64,000 nt of DNA. Source: Rhodococcus gordoniae. GTDB lineage: Bacteria; Actinomycetota; Actinomycetes; Mycobacteriales; Mycobacteriaceae. This document shows positions 19,946 through 29,176 of the stretch, piece after piece. The first letter of the stretch is position 1; every line of letters begins with the position of its first letter. The notes beneath the pieces are model-generated. The model made no database searches. It had not been told where the DNA came from and was given only the letters and a program-made list of their open reading frames with translations. A program made the translations under genes and the position numbers. The stretch spans positions 1-64,000 of the forward strand of contig NZ_LPZN01000031.1 in NCBI RefSeq assembly GCF_001646655.1. Reading direction: 5' to 3'.

Positions 19946-19973
19946 GGGAACAACACCGTTTACCCTGGTGTTG
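19946..19973 (+). promoter_or_regulatory. SigH/SigR-type promoter of trxB with embedded dyad
   Basis: GGGAAC at 19946-19951 and GTT at 19970-19972 are separated by exactly 18 bases, the pattern used by the redox-stress sigma factors SigH/SigR at thioredoxin genes. A perfect inverted repeat, CAACACC-N9-GGTGTTG (19951-19973), lies between and across the two elements. The trxB start is about 90 bp downstream. Confidence 0.65.
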
Positions 19974-20060
19974 ACAGTATCTGTAGGCTGCCGTCCGGTT
20001 TCGGCCGGACCGCCGGCAGTTCTTGCGCCCCCGAATCACCCAACCGGAAGGCTTCGCCGC

Positions 20061-21026
20061 ATGACGACCTCGCCCACGATTCACGACCTCATCATCGTCG
20101 GTTCGGGACCGGCCGGATACACCGCCGCGGTCTACGCGGCCCGCGCCGAACTCTCCCCGCTCGTCTTCGAGGGAACCCAGTTCGGTGGGGAGCTCATGAC
20201 CACCACCGAGGTCGAGAACTTCCCGGGTTTCAAGGACGGGATCATGGGCCCGGAGCTCATGGATCAGATGCGCGAGCAGGCACTGCGTTTCGGCGCCGAT
20301 CTGCGCACCGAGGACGTCGACGAGATGGACCTGACGGGCTCGGTCAAGACGGTCGTTGCCAACGGCGAGACCTACCGCAGCCACGCCGTCATCCTCGCGA
20401 TGGGTGCCGAACCGCGTTATCTCGGCGTGCCCGGTGAGTCGCAGCTGCTCGGCCGCGGCGTCTCCGCCTGCGCCACCTGCGACGGCTTCTTCTTCCGCGA
20501 CCAGGACATCGCCGTCGTCGGCGGTGGCGACTCCGCGATGGAGGAAGCGACCTTCCTGACGCGCTTCGCCCGCAGCGTCACCCTCATCCACCGCCGCGAG
20601 GAGTTCCGCGCGTCGAAGATCATGCTCGAGCGCGCCCGTGCCAACGAGAAGATCCGCTTCGTCACCAACGCGAGGGTCGCCGAGGTGCAGGGCGAGAACA
20701 GCGTCACGAACCTCGTCCTCGAGGACACGGTCACCGGCGAGCGCAGCGACCTCCCGGTCACCGGCCTGTTCGTCGCCGTCGGCCACGACCCGCGCAGCTC
20801 GCTCGTCAAGGGTCAGGTCGACCTCGACGACGAGGGCTATGTGAAGGTCTCGGCGCCGTCCACCGCGACGTCCGTGCCGGGTGTCTTCGCCGCCGGCGAC
20901 CTCGTCGACCACACCTATCGTCAGGCGATCACCGCCGCCGGCACCGGATGCTCGGCGTCCATCGACGCAGAGCGTTGGCTGGTCGCGAACCGCGAGGTCG
21001 CCGCCCCCACGCTCGCCGAAGCCTGA
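20061..21026 (+). CDS. trxB: Thioredoxin reductase TrxB
   Basis: It transfers electrons from NADPH through FAD and a redox disulfide to thioredoxin. The ATG at 20061 is nine bases after GGAAGG and gives 321 residues. FAD-binding [15 protein letters not shown] lies near residue 14, the redox-active CATC at about 138-141, NADPH-binding [10 protein letters not shown] near 154, and the second FAD motif ([10 protein letters not shown]) near 275. An upstream in-frame start at 19968 would lie inside the promoter. trxA follows 44 bp downstream, an operon with shared oxidative-stress control through the SigR-type promoter. Confidence 0.95.
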   Translation: MTTSPTIHDLIIVGSGPAGYTAAVYAARAELSPLVFEGTQFGGELMTTTEVENFPGFKDGIMGPELMDQMREQALRFGADLRTEDVDEMDLTGSVKTVVANGETYRSHAVILAMGAEPRYLGVPGESQLLGRGVSACATCDGFFFRDQDIAVVGGGDSAMEEATFLTRFARSVTLIHRREEFRASKIMLERARANEKIRFVTNARVAEVQGENSVTNLVLEDTVTGERSDLPVTGLFVAVGHDPRSSLVKGQVDLDDEGYVKVSAPSTATSVPGVFAAGDLVDHTYRQAITAAGTGCSASIDAERWLVANREVAAPTLAEA

Positions 21027-21070
21027 TCCACCCCCGTTCCACATTCCATCCCCAGATTCAGGAGACCTAC

Positions 21071-21406
21071 GTGGCCGACAACAACGCCAACACCGTCACC
21101 ATCACCGACTCGTCGTTCGTCGAGGACGTACTGCAGTCCGAGAAGCCCGTCCTTGTCGACTTCTGGGCCACCTGGTGCGGTCCGTGCAAGATGGTCGCTC
21201 CGGTTCTCGAGGAGATCGCGGCCGAGCACGGCGACAAGCTGACCGTCGCCAAGCTCGACATCGACGCCAACCCGTCGGCCGCCCGCGACTACCAGGTCAT
21301 GTCGATCCCTACGATGATCCTCTTCTCCGGCGGCAAGCCCACGAAGACGATCGTGGGAGCCAAGGGTAAGGCGGCGTTGCTTCGGGACCTCGCGGACGTC
21401 CTGTAG
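21071..21406 (+). CDS. trxA: Thioredoxin
   Basis: A 111-residue cytoplasmic disulfide reductase. The active site WCGPC has its cysteines at residues 36 and 39, with the cis-proline motif SIPTMILF near 79. The GTG at 21071 has AGGAGA five bases upstream; longer frames reach into trxB and are rejected. It is reduced by the adjacent TrxB and corresponds to TrxC (Rv3914) of M. tuberculosis. A terminator hairpin follows at 21429-21464. Confidence 0.95.
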   Translation: MADNNANTVTITDSSFVEDVLQSEKPVLVDFWATWCGPCKMVAPVLEEIAAEHGDKLTVAKLDIDANPSAARDYQVMSIPTMILFSGGKPTKTIVGAKGKAALLRDLADVL

Positions 21407-21428
21407 TACCGTCCCAGGATCAACGCTC

Positions 21429-21464
21429 GGATGTGCCCGTGAGTCCGTTTGCACGGGCACATCC
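21429..21464 (+). terminator. Rho-independent-type terminator after trxA
   Basis: GGATGTGCCCGTG pairs perfectly with CACGGGCACATCC across a 10-base loop, 22 bp after the trxA stop. The T-tract is weak (TTCATC). Confidence 0.75.
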
Positions 21465-21539
21465 TTCATCCACCCCCGTTCGATGCTGCCCAGCCCTCAT
21501 GCCGGGCACCGATCCGGTCAGCACGGAAAGGCCCGATAC

Positions 21540-22718
21540 ATGCGCCCTCTTCGTCACGGCGACCACGGTCCGGCTGTCGCCGAGATCCGGAGCACCTTGG
21601 CCGGCCTGGGATTCCTTCACAACGAGCCCGAGGAGTCGGGCGACTGGATGGGATCGGACGTCCCGTTCGATCGTGAACTCGACGGAGCTGTGCGTGCATT
21701 CCAGCAGCAGCGCGGTCTGCTCGTCGACGGGATCGTCGGACCCGCGACCTATCGCTCGTTGAAGGAAGCGGCGTACAAACTCGGTGCGCGCACCCTGATG
21801 TATCAGCTCTCCGCTCCGCTCTACGGAGACGATGTCGCCGCCCTGCAGACCCGTCTGCAAGATCTCGGCTTCTACGTCGACCGCGTGGACGGTTACTTCG
21901 GTCCGAAGACGCACGAAGGGCTGTGTTCCTTCCAGCGCGAGATCGGCCTCGCCTCCGACGGCATCTGCGGTGCCGAGACCCTGCGCGCGCTCGAACTGCT
22001 CGGTACCCGCGTGTCGGGTGGTTCGCCCCACGCGATCAGCGAGGAAGAAATCGTCCGCCGCTCCGGGCCACAGCTCAGCGGCAAGCGCATCGTCATCGAC
22101 CCCGGTCTCGGAGGCAACACCCACGGCATCATCGTGCCGAGCCCTCACGGCCCCATTTCGGAGGCCGACATCCTGTGGGATCTCGCGCGGCGACTCGAGG
22201 GCCGGATGGCGGCGACGGGCATGGAGACCTTCCTGTCGCGGCCGTACCACGTGAATCCGACCGACGTCGAACGCGCGGGCACGTCCAACGCCTTCGGCGC
22301 CGACCTCATGCTTTCGCTGCGCTGCGATGCGAGTCGCAGCCCCGCCGCGAACGGAATCGCGAGCTTCCATTACGGCAACTCGCACGGTTCCGAATCGATG
22401 ATCGGCCAGGTGCTCTCCGGCTACATCCAGCGCGAGATCGTCGCCCGCACGACCCTGCAGGACTGCCGTAGCCACGGCCGCACCTGGGACCTGCTGCGCC
22501 TGACCAACATGCCCACGGTCCAGATCGACCTCGGTTACCTCACCAACGAGCACGACGCCACGTTGCTCGCCGATCCGCGCAGCCGCGACATCATCGCCGA
22601 GGCGATCCTCATCGCGGTGAAGCGGCTGTACCTGCTCGGCCAGGACGACCAGCCGACCGGCACCTACACCTTCGCCGAGTTGCTCGCCGAAGAGCTCTCC
22701 ATCTCGGACAGTCGCTGA
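21540..22718 (+). CDS. cwlM: CwlM, amidase-like regulator of peptidoglycan precursor synthesis
   Basis: A 392-residue protein without signal peptide. Two peptidoglycan-binding domains (about residues 8-72 and 85-150, with GLLVDGIVGPATYRSL and FYVDRVDGYFGPKT) precede an N-acetylmuramoyl-L-alanine amidase fold (about 180-365). The usual first zinc histidine in DPGHGG is leucine here (IDPGLGGN), and the later SxHxNA histidine is arginine (SLRCDAS), so hydrolysis is unlikely. In mycobacteria CwlM is cytoplasmic and, when phosphorylated by PknB at its C-terminus, activates MurA. The C-terminal PTGTYTF here offers matching threonines. The ATG at 21540 has GGAAAGG eight bases upstream. A hairpin at 22735-22773 ends the unit. 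Confidence 0.85.
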   Translation: MRPLRHGDHGPAVAEIRSTLAGLGFLHNEPEESGDWMGSDVPFDRELDGAVRAFQQQRGLLVDGIVGPATYRSLKEAAYKLGARTLMYQLSAPLYGDDVAALQTRLQDLGFYVDRVDGYFGPKTHEGLCSFQREIGLASDGICGAETLRALELLGTRVSGGSPHAISEEEIVRRSGPQLSGKRIVIDPGLGGNTHGIIVPSPHGPISEADILWDLARRLEGRMAATGMETFLSRPYHVNPTDVERAGTSNAFGADLMLSLRCDASRSPAANGIASFHYGNSHGSESMIGQVLSGYIQREIVARTTLQDCRSHGRTWDLLRLTNMPTVQIDLGYLTNEHDATLLADPRSRDIIAEAILIAVKRLYLLGQDDQPTGTYTFAELLAEELSISDSR

Positions 22719-22734
22719 CCGGACCACACACGAG

Positions 22735-22773
22735 AAAAGGACCGCTCCGCAGCGTCTGCGGAGCGGTCCTTTT
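22735..22773. terminator. Bidirectional terminator between cwlM and the acetyltransferase gene
   Basis: AAAAGGACCGCTCCGCAG and its perfect complement are separated by a 3-base loop, giving an 18-bp stem flanked by A's on one side and TTTT on the other. It lies between two convergent genes and can serve both strands. Confidence 0.92.
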
Positions 22774-22812
22774 CCTCTGTGTCCCGAAGGGCGATCGATG
22801 TCCCGGAGGACG

Positions 22813-23520
22813 TCAGTGGGCGCCCACCGGCGACCCTGCGGTCAGATCCGCGATGGTGAGAGAGGACTCCTCGAGGAGCCTGTCGAGCGCGGCCTCCACG
22901 GCGATCTTCCATTCGTGGTCGCGGTCGAGTTCGAGACGCAGACGCGGATATCGGTGGTGCGGTGCGACGACCTCGAAGCCCATGTCTTCGAGGAAGTCGG
23001 CGTCGATCATGCACTCCGTGTCGGAGCATCCGAGCGCGGCCGTCGCGTGCGGCACATCGCCGGCCTCGGCGTCGGTGCCGTGCCGGATTCCGAAGGCCTC
23101 GATGGCACGAACATTGCGCCGAACGAGATCGGCGACGACACCCCGAACAAGGTCGGCACCGACGTTCAGGTCGGCGGCATGCGGCTCGGTCCGCATCGAC
23201 GTCAGCAGGATCGCGTCGGCGCTGACGGGTGCGGTGGGGAAGGCCTGCGAGCGGGGAACCATGCCCGGGGGAGCGTAGAGCGCGCACCCCGCGGCCTTGT
23301 CGCCGATCGTCGCGATCTGGCCGCACGACCCCCATTCGAGAAGGACCATGGACAGCCATGCTTCCTTCTCGAACTCGGGGTCGGCGAAGTGTTGCAGGTC
23401 GGGTGACGCGGTGGGATCGATCTCCCAGAACACGCATCGCCGCGCATGAGCAGGCAACTGCTCGATCGCACTCAGCGTGAGCGGTGACACTCGAGTCGAC
23501 ACGGGATAGTTCGCCTCCAC
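22813..23520 (-). CDS. GNAT-like acetyltransferase (Rv3916c-like), function unknown
   Basis: A 235-residue protein at the position of Rv3916c, between cwlM and parB. The central part (AILLTSMRTEPHAADLNVGADLVRGVVADL, split) resembles the acetyl-CoA-binding strand and helix of GNAT enzymes, and the C-terminal FLEDMGFEVVAPHHRYPRLRLEL is also GNAT-like. The catalytic residues and substrate are not evident. It is co-directional with parB, whose start lies far to the right; 40 bp separate its start from the parB stop, so the two may share a transcript. Confidence 0.65.
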   Translation of the reverse strand: MEANYPVSTRVSPLTLSAIEQLPAHARRCVFWEIDPTASPDLQHFADPEFEKEAWLSMVLLEWGSCGQIATIGDKAAGCALYAPPGMVPRSQAFPTAPVSADAILLTSMRTEPHAADLNVGADLVRGVVADLVRRNVRAIEAFGIRHGTDAEAGDVPHATAALGCSDTECMIDADFLEDMGFEVVAPHHRYPRLRLELDRDHEWKIAVEAALDRLLEESSLTIADLTAGSPVGAH

Positions 23521-23560
23521 GTCTTTCGTCTACAGACTGTTGTCCTGCCCCGACGAGGAG

Positions 23561-24778
23561 TCAAGAAAGGTCGGTCTGCGACTCCATCATCTTCACGATG
23601 CGTTCGAGGTCGTCGACCGAACCGAACTCCACCACGATCTTGCCCTTGCGCTTGCCGAGACTCACGGTGACGCGCGTATCGAAGGAGTTCGACAGCCGCT
23701 CCGCGACATCCTGCAGTCCGGGCATCTGGATGGGTTTCCGGCGCTTCTGCTGCGGAGCATCGGGGGTGTCGTTGCGGTTGGCGAGCACGACGGCTTCTTC
23801 CGTCGCACGCACGGACAGACCCTCGGCGACAATGCGTGCGGCGAGTGCTTCCTGGGCGTCGGCACCGGCCTCGAGCGCCAGCAGGGCGCGCGCATGCCCG
23901 GCCGACAGCACCCCGGCCGCCACTCGCCGTTGCACCGCGACCGGCAGCTTGAGCAAGCGGATCATGTTCGTGATGACCGGTCGCGATCGACCGAGCCGGC
24001 CGGCAAGTTCCTCGTGGGTGACCTCGAACTCCTCGAGCAACTGCTGATATGCCGCTGCCTCTTCGAGGGGGTTGAGTTGCACCCGGTGGATGTTCTCCAG
24101 CAGCGCGTCGCGCAACAGCGACTCGTCCTCGGTGTCGCGAACGATCGCGGGGATCGTGTCGAGCCCGGCTTCCTGGACGGCACGCCAGCGACGTTCGCCC
24201 ATCACGAGTTGGAAGCGGTCGCCGTCGAGACGGCGGACCACGACCGGTTGCATGAGCCCGAACTCACGGATGGAGTGGACGAGCTCCGCGAGTGCTTCCT
24301 CGTCGAAGACCTGACGCGGCTGCTTCGGATTGGGTTCGATCCGGCCGATCGGGATCTCGAGGTACACCGCTCCGGCGGGGGAGGGGAGGGGTTCACTCTC
24401 GATGGTCGCTGTGGACGACTCCGCCGAGTCGTCGGACGGCCGGGCCGCCTCGTTCCGGAACACCGGTGTCGTCGGCTTGCCGTCGCCGATGATGACGTCG
24501 GCGGCGGCCGTGCCCAGACCGGACGACGGCAGGTTCAGGACCGACGACGCTGCGCGACGCGCAGCGGCCGACTTGGTGGGCTGCCCGCCCCCAGCAGGCT
24601 TCGCAGGTGCGGACGCTGCGGACTTGGTGGACGCAGGGGCAACCGGGTCCGGCTCGGCCGGGGCGGTGGCCGTAGTGGTGGTAGCGGGGGCCGGCTTCTG
24701 CTCTGCGTCCACCGGCGGTCCGGTAGGGATGAGAGCTGCCAGACCTCGACCGAGCCCGCCCTTGCGTGTCGCGCTCAT
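23561..24778 (-). CDS. parB: Chromosome partitioning protein ParB
   Basis: A CTP-dependent clamp that loads at parS and spreads. The 405-residue protein begins [15 protein letters not shown], the ParA-interacting peptide common to the family. An Ala/Pro/Thr-rich linker of about 140 residues is followed by the N-terminal domain ([12 protein letters not shown], then [12 protein letters not shown], the CTP-binding region). Next is the helix-turn-helix DNA reader ([21 protein letters not shown]) and a C-terminal dimer domain ([20 protein letters not shown]). It overlaps parA by 4 bp (24775-24778). Its binding sites are the six parS sites listed here. Confidence 0.95.
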   Translation of the reverse strand: MSATRKGGLGRGLAALIPTGPPVDAEQKPAPATTTTATAPAEPDPVAPASTKSAASAPAKPAGGGQPTKSAAARRAASSVLNLPSSGLGTAAADVIIGDGKPTTPVFRNEAARPSDDSAESSTATIESEPLPSPAGAVYLEIPIGRIEPNPKQPRQVFDEEALAELVHSIREFGLMQPVVVRRLDGDRFQLVMGERRWRAVQEAGLDTIPAIVRDTEDESLLRDALLENIHRVQLNPLEEAAAYQQLLEEFEVTHEELAGRLGRSRPVITNMIRLLKLPVAVQRRVAAGVLSAGHARALLALEAGADAQEALAARIVAEGLSVRATEEAVVLANRNDTPDAPQQKRRKPIQMPGLQDVAERLSNSFDTRVTVSLGKRKGKIVVEFGSVDDLERIVKMMESQTDLS

Positions 24779-25746
24779 CCGTTCCCCTGATTCTCGTGTG
24801 CCCCGCGTGCCGCCAACTCGCGCCCGGCGTCGAGGTAGCTCATCGCGCCGCGCGATCCAGGATCGTAGTCGAGAACTGTCATCCCGTAACCGGGAGCTTC
24901 GGAGACTTTTACGCTACGGGGGATGACGGCACGCAGCACCGCGCTGCCGAAGTGGGCACGTACCTCTGCAGCGACCTGATCGGCCAGTTTGGTTCGCCCG
25001 TCGTACATCGTCAGGAGAACGGTCGAGACGTGCAGTTCGGGGTTGAGATGGGATTGGACGAGCTCGATGTTGCGCAGGAGCTGCCCGACGCCCTCGAGTG
25101 CGTAGTACTCGCACTGGATGGGGATGAGGACTTCCTTCGCGGCAACGAGAGCGTTGACCGTGAGCAAGCCGAGCGAGGGCGGGCAGTCGATGATCACGTA
25201 GTCGAAGTCGCGATCGCCGAGAGCTTCCTTCGTGAGGGCGTTCCGGAGACGGTTCTCTCGGGCGACCATCGAGACGAGTTCGATTTCGGCGCCCGCGAGG
25301 TCGATGGTGGCGGGGATGCAGAAGAGGCGTTCGTTGTGAGGGCTCTGTTGCACGGCCTCGGCGGCACTGATCTCTCCGAGGAGGATCTCGTAGCTCGAGG
25401 GAATGCCGGAGTAGTGCGGCACGCCCAATGCGGTGCTCGCATTGCCCTGCGGATCGAGGTCGACGACGAGAACGGACAGACCCTGGACGGCGAGAGCGGA
25501 GGCGATATTCACCGCCGTGGTGGTCTTACCCACCCCGCCCTTCTGGTTGGCGATCGTGAAGACGCGACGCTCGCGAGGCTTGGGTAGGGAGTTGGCTTCG
25601 CTCGGATGCAGGACCTGGGTGGCGCGATGAGCGGCCGCGCCGATAGGCGTGTCGATAGCGGAGAAACCGTCGAAGGGCACAGGGGAGAAGTCGTCCTCGA
25701 CGCCTCCGGTTTCACGTGAAACAGCGGATTCAGATCCACCCGTCAT
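24775..25746 (-). CDS. parA: Chromosome partitioning ATPase ParA
   Basis: A deviant Walker-type ATPase that moves ParB-parS complexes. The 323-residue protein has an N-terminal extension of about 60 residues, Walker [13 protein letters not shown] near residue 70, Walker A-prime [17 protein letters not shown], and Walker [20 protein letters not shown] parS site (25709-25722) lies inside the coding sequence and encodes the VSRET segment near the N-terminus, so the site is read both as DNA signal and as protein. parB follows with an ATGA overlap. Confidence 0.95.
   Translation of the reverse strand: MTGGSESAVSRETGGVEDDFSPVPFDGFSAIDTPIGAAAHRATQVLHPSEANSLPKPRERRVFTIANQKGGVGKTTTAVNIASALAVQGLSVLVVDLDPQGNASTALGVPHYSGIPSSYEILLGEISAAEAVQQSPHNERLFCIPATIDLAGAEIELVSMVARENRLRNALTKEALGDRDFDYVIIDCPPSLGLLTVNALVAAKEVLIPIQCEYYALEGVGQLLRNIELVQSHLNPELHVSTVLLTMYDGRTKLADQVAAEVRAHFGSAVLRAVIPRSVKVSEAPGYGMTVLDYDPGSRGAMSYLDAGRELAARGAHENQGNG
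25709..25722. other. parS site 1, inside parA
   Basis: GTTTCACGTGAAAC, an exact palindromic ParB-loading site, within the 5' end of parA. Confidence 0.93.
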
Positions 25747-25956
25747 CGAACACTCCTTACACGTAGATCCGCTCGGTTCGCACGCTACATCTTCGTCGCT
25801 TCCCGGTCCCGGCTTCGAAGCGGGCCGAGGCGCCGACGAGAGAATGCGAGTCCCTGGCCCGGAGCTGTCCCGGCTTCCCGAGCACGCGCACGCATTCTCG
25901 GTTGGTCCAGTATTCCATCCGCATTCCAGGTTCCGTCGACGACATGGCCGGGCGCC

Positions 25957-25970
25957 GTTTCACGTGAAAC
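25957..25970. other. parS site 2
   Basis: Exact GTTTCACGTGAAAC upstream of parA. Confidence 0.95.
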
Positions 25971-25982
25971 GACGCGGCGGTT

Positions 25983-25996
25983 GTTTCACGTGAAAC
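25983..25996. other. parS site 3
   Basis: Exact core, and the full 16-base form TGTTTCACGTGAAACA is present (25982-25997). It is 12 bp from site 2. Confidence 0.97.
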
Positions 25997-26016
25997 ACAG
26001 CGAAAGGAATCGCCAT

Positions 26017-26030
26017 GTTTCACGTGAAAC
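26017..26030. other. parS site 4
   Basis: Exact GTTTCACGTGAAAC, 20 bp from site 3. Confidence 0.95.
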
Positions 26031-26290
26031 GTCGACAGCGGTCAGCGAAGGGGAGAGGACGATAGAAGGAGGAAAATGAATTGCTGTGCATTGCAACAAC
26101 AGTCATGGCACTCATCTCGAAATTCATTGCGTAGAAGCACTTTCGGAAAATCCTACGCTCGCAGTCGAGTCAAACATCACAGTGACGAAACTACCTGGGG
26201 TGAATGGGTCTGGTGTGACAACGATGGAAATGGCCCTTTCATCCCGGAAAAGCACTCGAGTAGATTCCTCGAGTCGTCCCGAAAAGACAA

Positions 26291-26322
26291 CACCCTCCCG
26301 ACCCGGTGGGGGAGGGAGGGTG
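26291..26322 (-). terminator. Terminator of rsmG
   Basis: CACCCTCCC pairs with GGGAGGGTG across a 14-base loop. On the minus strand the hairpin is followed by a T-rich run (TTGTCTTTT). It lies 31 bp beyond the rsmG stop. Confidence 0.8.
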
Positions 26323-26352
26323 ATGAGGGGTTGCCGAACGCTCGATCCTGCG

Positions 26353-27033
26353 TCAGCGCTTCTTGCGACGTCTCGCCGGACGCGGGATCCGCTCGGCCTT
26401 GACGACGAGCGTAGGAACGGGAAGAAGATCACCTCCGCACTCGAGCACCTCGAGATTGCCGGCGCCCAAGCGAGTGAGTTCGTCGTGATCCCGCTCGATC
26501 TCCTCTCGAGCGGAGGATCCCTTCAATGCCAGCATCCGTCCTCCCTCATGGACGAGGGGCAGTGACCACTTGGCGAGTTTGGCGAGGGGTGCGACTGCAC
26601 GCGAGGTGACGACATCCGCACCGCCGGCTTCCTGGAGCACGCTCGGCTGCTCGGCTCGGCCGCGGACCACGAGGACATTCTCGATCCCGTTGGATTCCAC
26701 GAATTCCGCCAGATAGACGGTGCGACGCAGAAGCGGCTCGACGAGAGTGACCTGGAGGTCGGGACGGGCGAGCGCGAGAGGAATACCCGGCAGGCCGGCG
26801 CCACTGCCCACGTCGACGACCGTCTCACCCTCCTGGATGAGTTCGCCCACCACAGCGCAATTGAGAATGTGCCGCTCCCACAGGCGCGGTACCTCGCGCG
26901 GCCCGATGAGTCCCCGCTCGACACCCGCCGTCGACAACGACTGGTGGTATCGCTCGGCAAGGTCGATTCGATCCCCGAACACCTGCTGTGCGATCGCCGA
27001 CAGTTCCGCCTCGTGCTGTTCCACGTGAAACAT
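26353..27033 (-). CDS. rsmG: 16S rRNA (guanine-N7) methyltransferase RsmG (GidB)
   Basis: It methylates G527 of 16S rRNA; loss gives low-level streptomycin resistance in other bacteria. The start at 27033 gives 226 residues beginning MFHVEQHE, the common N-terminus of this family in origin-proximal loci, because the parS site 5 codes for it. The SAM-binding motif [18 protein letters not shown] lies near residue 72, and [13 protein letters not shown] and ALKG follow. The tail is very basic (ARRRKKR). AGGAAAGG directly precedes the ATG. A longer frame to 27078 adds residues unlike the family. Confidence 0.92.
   Translation of the reverse strand: MFHVEQHEAELSAIAQQVFGDRIDLAERYHQSLSTAGVERGLIGPREVPRLWERHILNCAVVGELIQEGETVVDVGSGAGLPGIPLALARPDLQVTLVEPLLRRTVYLAEFVESNGIENVLVVRGRAEQPSVLQEAGGADVVTSRAVAPLAKLAKWSLPLVHEGGRMLALKGSSAREEIERDHDELTRLGAGNLEVLECGGDLLPVPTLVVKAERIPRPARRRKKR
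27018..27031. other. parS site 5 (one mismatch), overlapping the rsmG start
   Basis: GTTCCACGTGAAAC differs from the exact core at one base. It covers the first codons of rsmG. Confidence 0.75.
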
Positions 27034-27086
27034 CCTTTCCTGTGGACCCATCTGAAACAACATCGGGGCCCACGGCATCGATACGA

Positions 27087-27126
27087 AAAGCGAAGAGGGA
27101 CCCTGGCGACGCAGAGTCCCTCTTCG
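27087..27126 (-). terminator. Terminator after khpB
   Basis: CGAAGAGGGAC (27091-27101) pairs perfectly with GTCCCTCTTCG (27116-27126) across 14 bases. On the minus strand CTTTT follows. It lies 16 bp past the khpB stop. Confidence 0.85.
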
Positions 27127-27141
27127 GTCGGCGAGGCCGAC

Positions 27142-27690
27142 TCAATCTTTGACGATCACCACACGGCGGTTCGGTTCCGCCCCCTCGCTCTCGCTGGACA
27201 CACCGTCGATCTTCGCCACGGCGTCGTGCACGATCTTGCGCTCGAACGGCGTCATCGGCTCCAACTCTTCACGCTTACCGGACTCGAGCACGCGCTGCGC
27301 GGCCGACGCACCCAGCGAGGACAGTTCGTTACGCTTACCCGCGCGCCACCCCGCAATATCGAGCATGAGCTTGCTGCGCTCGCCCGTCGCCTGCTGCACG
27401 GCGAGGCGGGTGAGTTCCTGCAGAGCGTCGAGAACCTCACCGTTGCGACCCACGAGCTTGGTGAGATCCTTGCCGCCATCGATACTCACGACCGCGCGGT
27501 CGCCTTCGACGTCGAGGTCGATGTCTCCGTCGAAATCGAGAACGTCGAGCAACTGCTCCAGGTAGTCGCCGGCGATTTCGCCTTCCTCGATGAGGTAATC
27601 GTCGTCATCGAGATCGGCGTCCGCCGCGGGGTTGCTCTCCTCGGGTGCCACCGCGAGGTCCTCTTCCACCTTGTCCAGGTCACTGGCCAT
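27142..27690 (-). CDS. RNA-binding protein KhpB/Jag (KH-R3H)
   Basis: A 182-residue cytoplasmic RNA-binding protein. An acidic N-terminus of about 35 residues takes the place of the Jag-N domain. A KH domain follows (GDRAVVSIDGGKDLTKLVGRNGEVLDAL, split; the GRNG loop is the KH signature), then an R3H domain (LEPMTPFERKIVHDAVAKI). The ATG at 27690 is chosen because the frame upstream to 28092 is the shadow of yidC. It sits 22 bp after yidC, as in Rv3920c, and probably acts in the same envelope/translation context. Confidence 0.9.
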   Translation of the reverse strand: MASDLDKVEEDLAVAPEESNPAADADLDDDDYLIEEGEIAGDYLEQLLDVLDFDGDIDLDVEGDRAVVSIDGGKDLTKLVGRNGEVLDALQELTRLAVQQATGERSKLMLDIAGWRAGKRNELSSLGASAAQRVLESGKREELEPMTPFERKIVHDAVAKIDGVSSESEGAEPNRRVVIVKD

Positions 27691-27712
27691 GTTCAGCTCT
27701 CTTCTACTTCGG

Positions 27713-28816
27713 TCAGCGCCGCTTGCGCTTGGAGTTCTTGGGGCGGCTGCCCGGCTTGGGAGCGGTCGCACCGGGCTTCGGAGCCGATGTTGCCGTGTCC
27801 GCGTCACCCGCGGAGTCCTTCTGCAGCGACACTTCGCCGGTCTCGTCGACCGTGGCGTCACCGGCATCGGACACTGCCGCTGCGGCCGTGCCCTTCTTCT
27901 TGGACTTGTCGGGTCGGGCACCCGGCTTCGGTGCGTTCTCGTTTCGGCGTGCCAGGGCGGCAGCCTTCTTCTCCTCCTCCTCCTTGTCGATACGTCGGAA
28001 GACGAGGTGCTGCTGTCCGTAGGTCCAGATGTTGTTACTGACCCAGTAGAGGATGACGGCGATCGGGAGGAACGGGCCACCGACGAGCACACCCAGCGGG
28101 AAGACGTACAGGGCCAACTTGTTCATGATCGCGGCCTGCGGATTCGCGGCGGCCTGAGCACTCTGGCGGGCGACGGAGGCGCGCGCATTGAAGTGCGTGG
28201 CGATACCGGCGACGACCATCAACGGCACTGCGACGGCGGCGATCTCCCAGCGCGTCGGAATGCCGCCGAACGGCGCGAAGGCTTCGAGCGACGCCATCGG
28301 CTGCGTGATCCACGACGAGATCGGAGCACCGAACAGACGGGCACTGAGGAAGGACTGGACGTCTTCCGGGCTGAACGCGTAGTTGCCGAGCTGCGCATTC
28401 TGCTCAGGAGTCAGCCCGAGCTGGCCGAAACCGGTGCCGGTGCGGTTGAACGAACGCAGCACGTGGAACAGGCCGATGAAGACGGGAACCTGCAGCAGGA
28501 CGGGCAGGCATCCCATCAGCGGGTTGAAGCCGTGCTCCTTCTGGAGCTTCTGCATCTCGAGCGCCTGGCGCTGTCGATCCTTGGCGTACTTCTTCTGGAG
28601 CGCCTTGATCTGCGGCTGCAGTTCCTGCATCTGGCGGGTGGTACGCACCTGCTTGACGAACGGCTTGTACAGGATCGCGCGGAGGGTGAACACGAGGAAC
28701 ACCACCGACAGCGCCCAGGTCCAACCGCTGTCCGGCCCCAGAAAGGGGATCGCGGCGAAGACTTTGTGCCAGACCCACAGGATCCAGGACACGGGATAGT
28801 AGATGAAGTCGAGCAC
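27713..28816 (-). CDS. yidC: Membrane protein insertase YidC
   Basis: It inserts and folds membrane proteins with or without SecYEG. The 367-residue protein starts with GTG at 28816. It has a first helix ([20 protein letters not shown]), the conserved hydrophilic-groove region ([19 protein letters not shown] with the key arginine), and a cytoplasmic coiled hairpin ([20 protein letters not shown]). Further helices include [20 protein letters not shown] and [20 protein letters not shown] Lys/Arg-rich tail of about 100 residues can contact ribosomes. There is no large periplasmic domain, as expected for Gram-positive types. yidD and rnpA lie upstream in the same direction. Confidence 0.95.
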   Translation of the reverse strand: MLDFIYYPVSWILWVWHKVFAAIPFLGPDSGWTWALSVVFLVFTLRAILYKPFVKQVRTTRQMQELQPQIKALQKKYAKDRQRQALEMQKLQKEHGFNPLMGCLPVLLQVPVFIGLFHVLRSFNRTGTGFGQLGLTPEQNAQLGNYAFSPEDVQSFLSARLFGAPISSWITQPMASLEAFAPFGGIPTRWEIAAVAVPLMVVAGIATHFNARASVARQSAQAAANPQAAIMNKLALYVFPLGVLVGGPFLPIAVILYWVSNNIWTYGQQHLVFRRIDKEEEEKKAAALARRNENAPKPGARPDKSKKKGTAAAAVSDAGDATVDETGEVSLQKDSAGDADTATSAPKPGATAPKPGSRPKNSKRKRR

Positions 28817-28885
28817 GGCTCTATGTACTCCTCTGGTCGTCCATGATCGCCACGAAGAGGCGTCGGTCTCGGGTCTCGGCTCCGG

Positions 28886-29176
28886 TCAGGTACCCACTGG
28901 GGACGACCGATGTTTCCGTTCGGGTACCGGATCCCACCCACCAGGGTGCCAGGGGCCGCACTTGAGCAGTCTCACCGATGCCAGGACCGAACCGACGACG
29001 ACACCCCGCGTGCGCAGCGCCTCCACGGCGTACTCGCTACAGGTCGGGGTGAAGCGGCAGGTCGGCATCCGCGTGGGCGACACATAGGTGCGATAGAGCT
29101 CGATGCAGAAGATCAGTGCCCGGGCCGGGGCGGACCGCAGCGATCGCCACCACGACCTCGGCTCCGCCTCGTTCAT
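28886..29176 (-). CDS. yidD: Membrane protein insertion efficiency factor YidD
   Basis: A 96-residue small membrane-associated protein that aids YidC-dependent insertion. It carries the family signature [20 protein letters not shown], with three cysteines, followed by YAVEAL and [16 protein letters not shown]. It overlaps rnpA by 4 bp (29173-29176) and precedes yidC by 69 bp, the standard order. Confidence 0.95.
   Translation of the reverse strand: MNEAEPRSWWRSLRSAPARALIFCIELYRTYVSPTRMPTCRFTPTCSEYAVEALRTRGVVVGSVLASVRLLKCGPWHPGGWDPVPERKHRSSPVGT

Larger units (their letters stand above)
25747..26352. other. parA-rsmG intergenic region with three parS sites
   Basis: This 606-bp non-coding stretch separates the parAB and rsmG units, all leftward. 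It holds three exact parS copies within 75 bp (25957-26030), an AT-richer segment (about 26080-26290) with two CTCGAG hexamers, and the rsmG terminator (26291-26322). A strong ribosome-site-like AAGGAGG before an ATG at 26076 opens a 108-codon frame that runs through the terminator and antisense to rsmG; I do not call it a gene. Confidence 0.7.

Noticed and set aside
18624-21044. 806-codon minus-strand frame opposite the OYE and trxB genes
   Set aside because: It crosses a promoter and two real genes, has no motifs, and has shadow composition.
26124-26432. 102-codon minus-strand frame over the rsmG end and terminator
   Set aside because: It starts inside rsmG in another frame and runs through the hairpin; no supporting ribosome site.
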